In this document: one piece after another, positions 63,505-64,000 of the stretch | Layout of the letters: every line of letters begins with the position of its first letter | Position numbering within the stretch: the first letter of the stretch is position 1 | Assembly: GCF_020662345.1 (NCBI RefSeq) | Contig: NZ_VMOA01000012.1 | Coordinates: 62,001-126,000 of the forward strand | Source of the DNA: Methylobacterium sp. W2 | Lineage (GTDB): Bacteria > Pseudomonadota > Alphaproteobacteria > Rhizobiales > Beijerinckiaceae | Length of the DNA stretch: 64,000 nucleotides | Reading direction: 5' to 3' | The notes under the pieces: model-generated | What the model was told of the DNA's origin: nothing | Database searches by the model: none | Seen by the model: only the letters and a program-made list of their open reading frames with translations | Position numbers and translations under genes: made by a program

Positions 63505-64000
63505 TCAGGCGCTGGCGGGCAACGACACGGTGGCGTAGTTCGATGCGTCGTTCTTCGGGCGATCCTGTTCGGCCAGATCGTTGGTGCCGGTGACGAGGTA
63601 GTGGATCGTCTCGGCGATGTTGGTGGTGTGGTCGCCGATCCGCTCGATGTTCTTGGCGCAGAACAGCAGGTGGGTGCAGAACGAGATGTTGCGCGGATCT
63701 TCCATCATGTAGGTCAGCAACTCGCGGAAGAGCGAGTTGTAGAGGGCGTCGATGGAATCGTCGCGCTCCCAGACGTCGAGGGCGGATTTCACGTCCTGGC
63801 TCGCATAGGCGTCGAGGACGTCCTTCAGCTGCTCCTGCACCAGGTCGCCCATGTGCTGGACGGCGATGACGATCTTCTGCGGCTGGATCTGCTCGGCGAT
63901 GGCCACCACGCGCTTGGCCACGTTCTTCGACAGATCGCCGATCCGCTCAAGATCGTTCGAGACGCGGATCGCCGAGACCGTCTCGCGCAGGTCGATGGCG
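63505..64000 (-). CDS. phoU: Phosphate signalling protein PhoU (5' end outside window)
   Basis: The frame remains open to the window edge, so at least the N-terminal ~70 residues are missing. The visible part has the two PhoU helical-bundle motifs: RVSNDLERIGDLSKNVAKR (first metal-binding motif, coded near 63910-63970) and CAKNIERIGDHTTNIAE (second). PhoU links the Pst transporter to PhoR and keeps the pho regulon off when phosphate is plentiful. Directly upstream of phoB. Confidence 0.95.
   Translation of the reverse strand, partial: AIDLRETVSAIRVSNDLERIGDLSKNVAKRVVAIAEQIQPQKIVIAVQHMGDLVQEQLKDVLDAYASQDVKSALDVWERDDSIDALYNSLFRELLTYMMEDPRNISFCTHLLFCAKNIERIGDHTTNIAETIHYLVTGTNDLAEQDRPKNDASNYATVSLPASA

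Overview
The window is GC-rich DNA with tightly packed genes on both strands, consistent with an alphaproteobacterial chromosome. FlaF, the prmA-aminopeptidase P pair, YebC/RuvCAB/YbgC/TolQRAB, an Irr-like site near bfd-bfr and PhoB/PhoU all fit Alphaproteobacteria. A phosphoribulokinase cluster with no RuBisCO genes beside it, plus intergenic palindromes of a type I associate with Methylobacterium and Bradyrhizobium, makes Methylobacteriaceae my best guess. That assignment is inference. I found no rRNA, tRNA, CRISPR array, transposase or integrase.

Layout. 1-5.5 kb: the end of a TonB-like protein, a metallophosphoesterase, small proteins, flaF with a convergent FlaG-like gene, and modBC without modA. 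6-16 kb: prmA-pepP, a DadA-like oxidoreductase, a ScsB/DsbD-type thiol reductase with a redoxin partner, a GNAT-like protein and an MFS exporter. 16-33 kb: a stretched version of the usual yebC-ruvC-ruvA-ruvB-ybgC-tolQ-tolR-tolA-tolB order. All nine genes are still on the minus strand and in order. They are separated by two chemoreceptor genes, yceI, an outer membrane protein, bfd-bfr, a Uma2-family gene and a phosphoesterase. 33-39 kb: cbbY, rpe, prk and fbp, divergent from a CbbR/QscR-type LysR gene that overlaps a ferredoxin-reductase-like flavoprotein gene. 39-44.7 kb: a small XRE-type regulator, a META-domain lipoprotein-like protein, cysK, three tandem small hydrophilic proteins and an acyl-CoA synthetase. 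44.7-47.7 kb: a single-chain type IIG restriction-modification enzyme. 48-55 kb: typA, an ArsR-type regulator divergent from a short-chain dehydrogenase, an M20 peptidase, and a DUF3649/PepSY/DUF3325 membrane operon. 55.5-61.3 kb: one 1,924-residue helicase-nuclease with a transglutaminase-like N-terminal region. 61.4-64 kb: two small genes, a mosaic of palindromic repeats, phoB and the end of phoU.

How the genes work together. The minus-strand backbone covers Holliday-junction processing (RuvABC) and envelope integrity (Tol). The prk-fbp-rpe-cbbY group makes or recycles Calvin-type sugar phosphates. With no RuBisCO in view, the product RuBP may act as a signal for the divergent LysR regulator, as is known for PRK and QscR in Methylobacterium extorquens. 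bfd-bfr stores and releases iron, and the PepSY operon probably serves siderophore uptake. The type IIG enzyme and the giant helicase-nuclease are the two candidates for defence against foreign DNA. The second is the most interesting single protein here.
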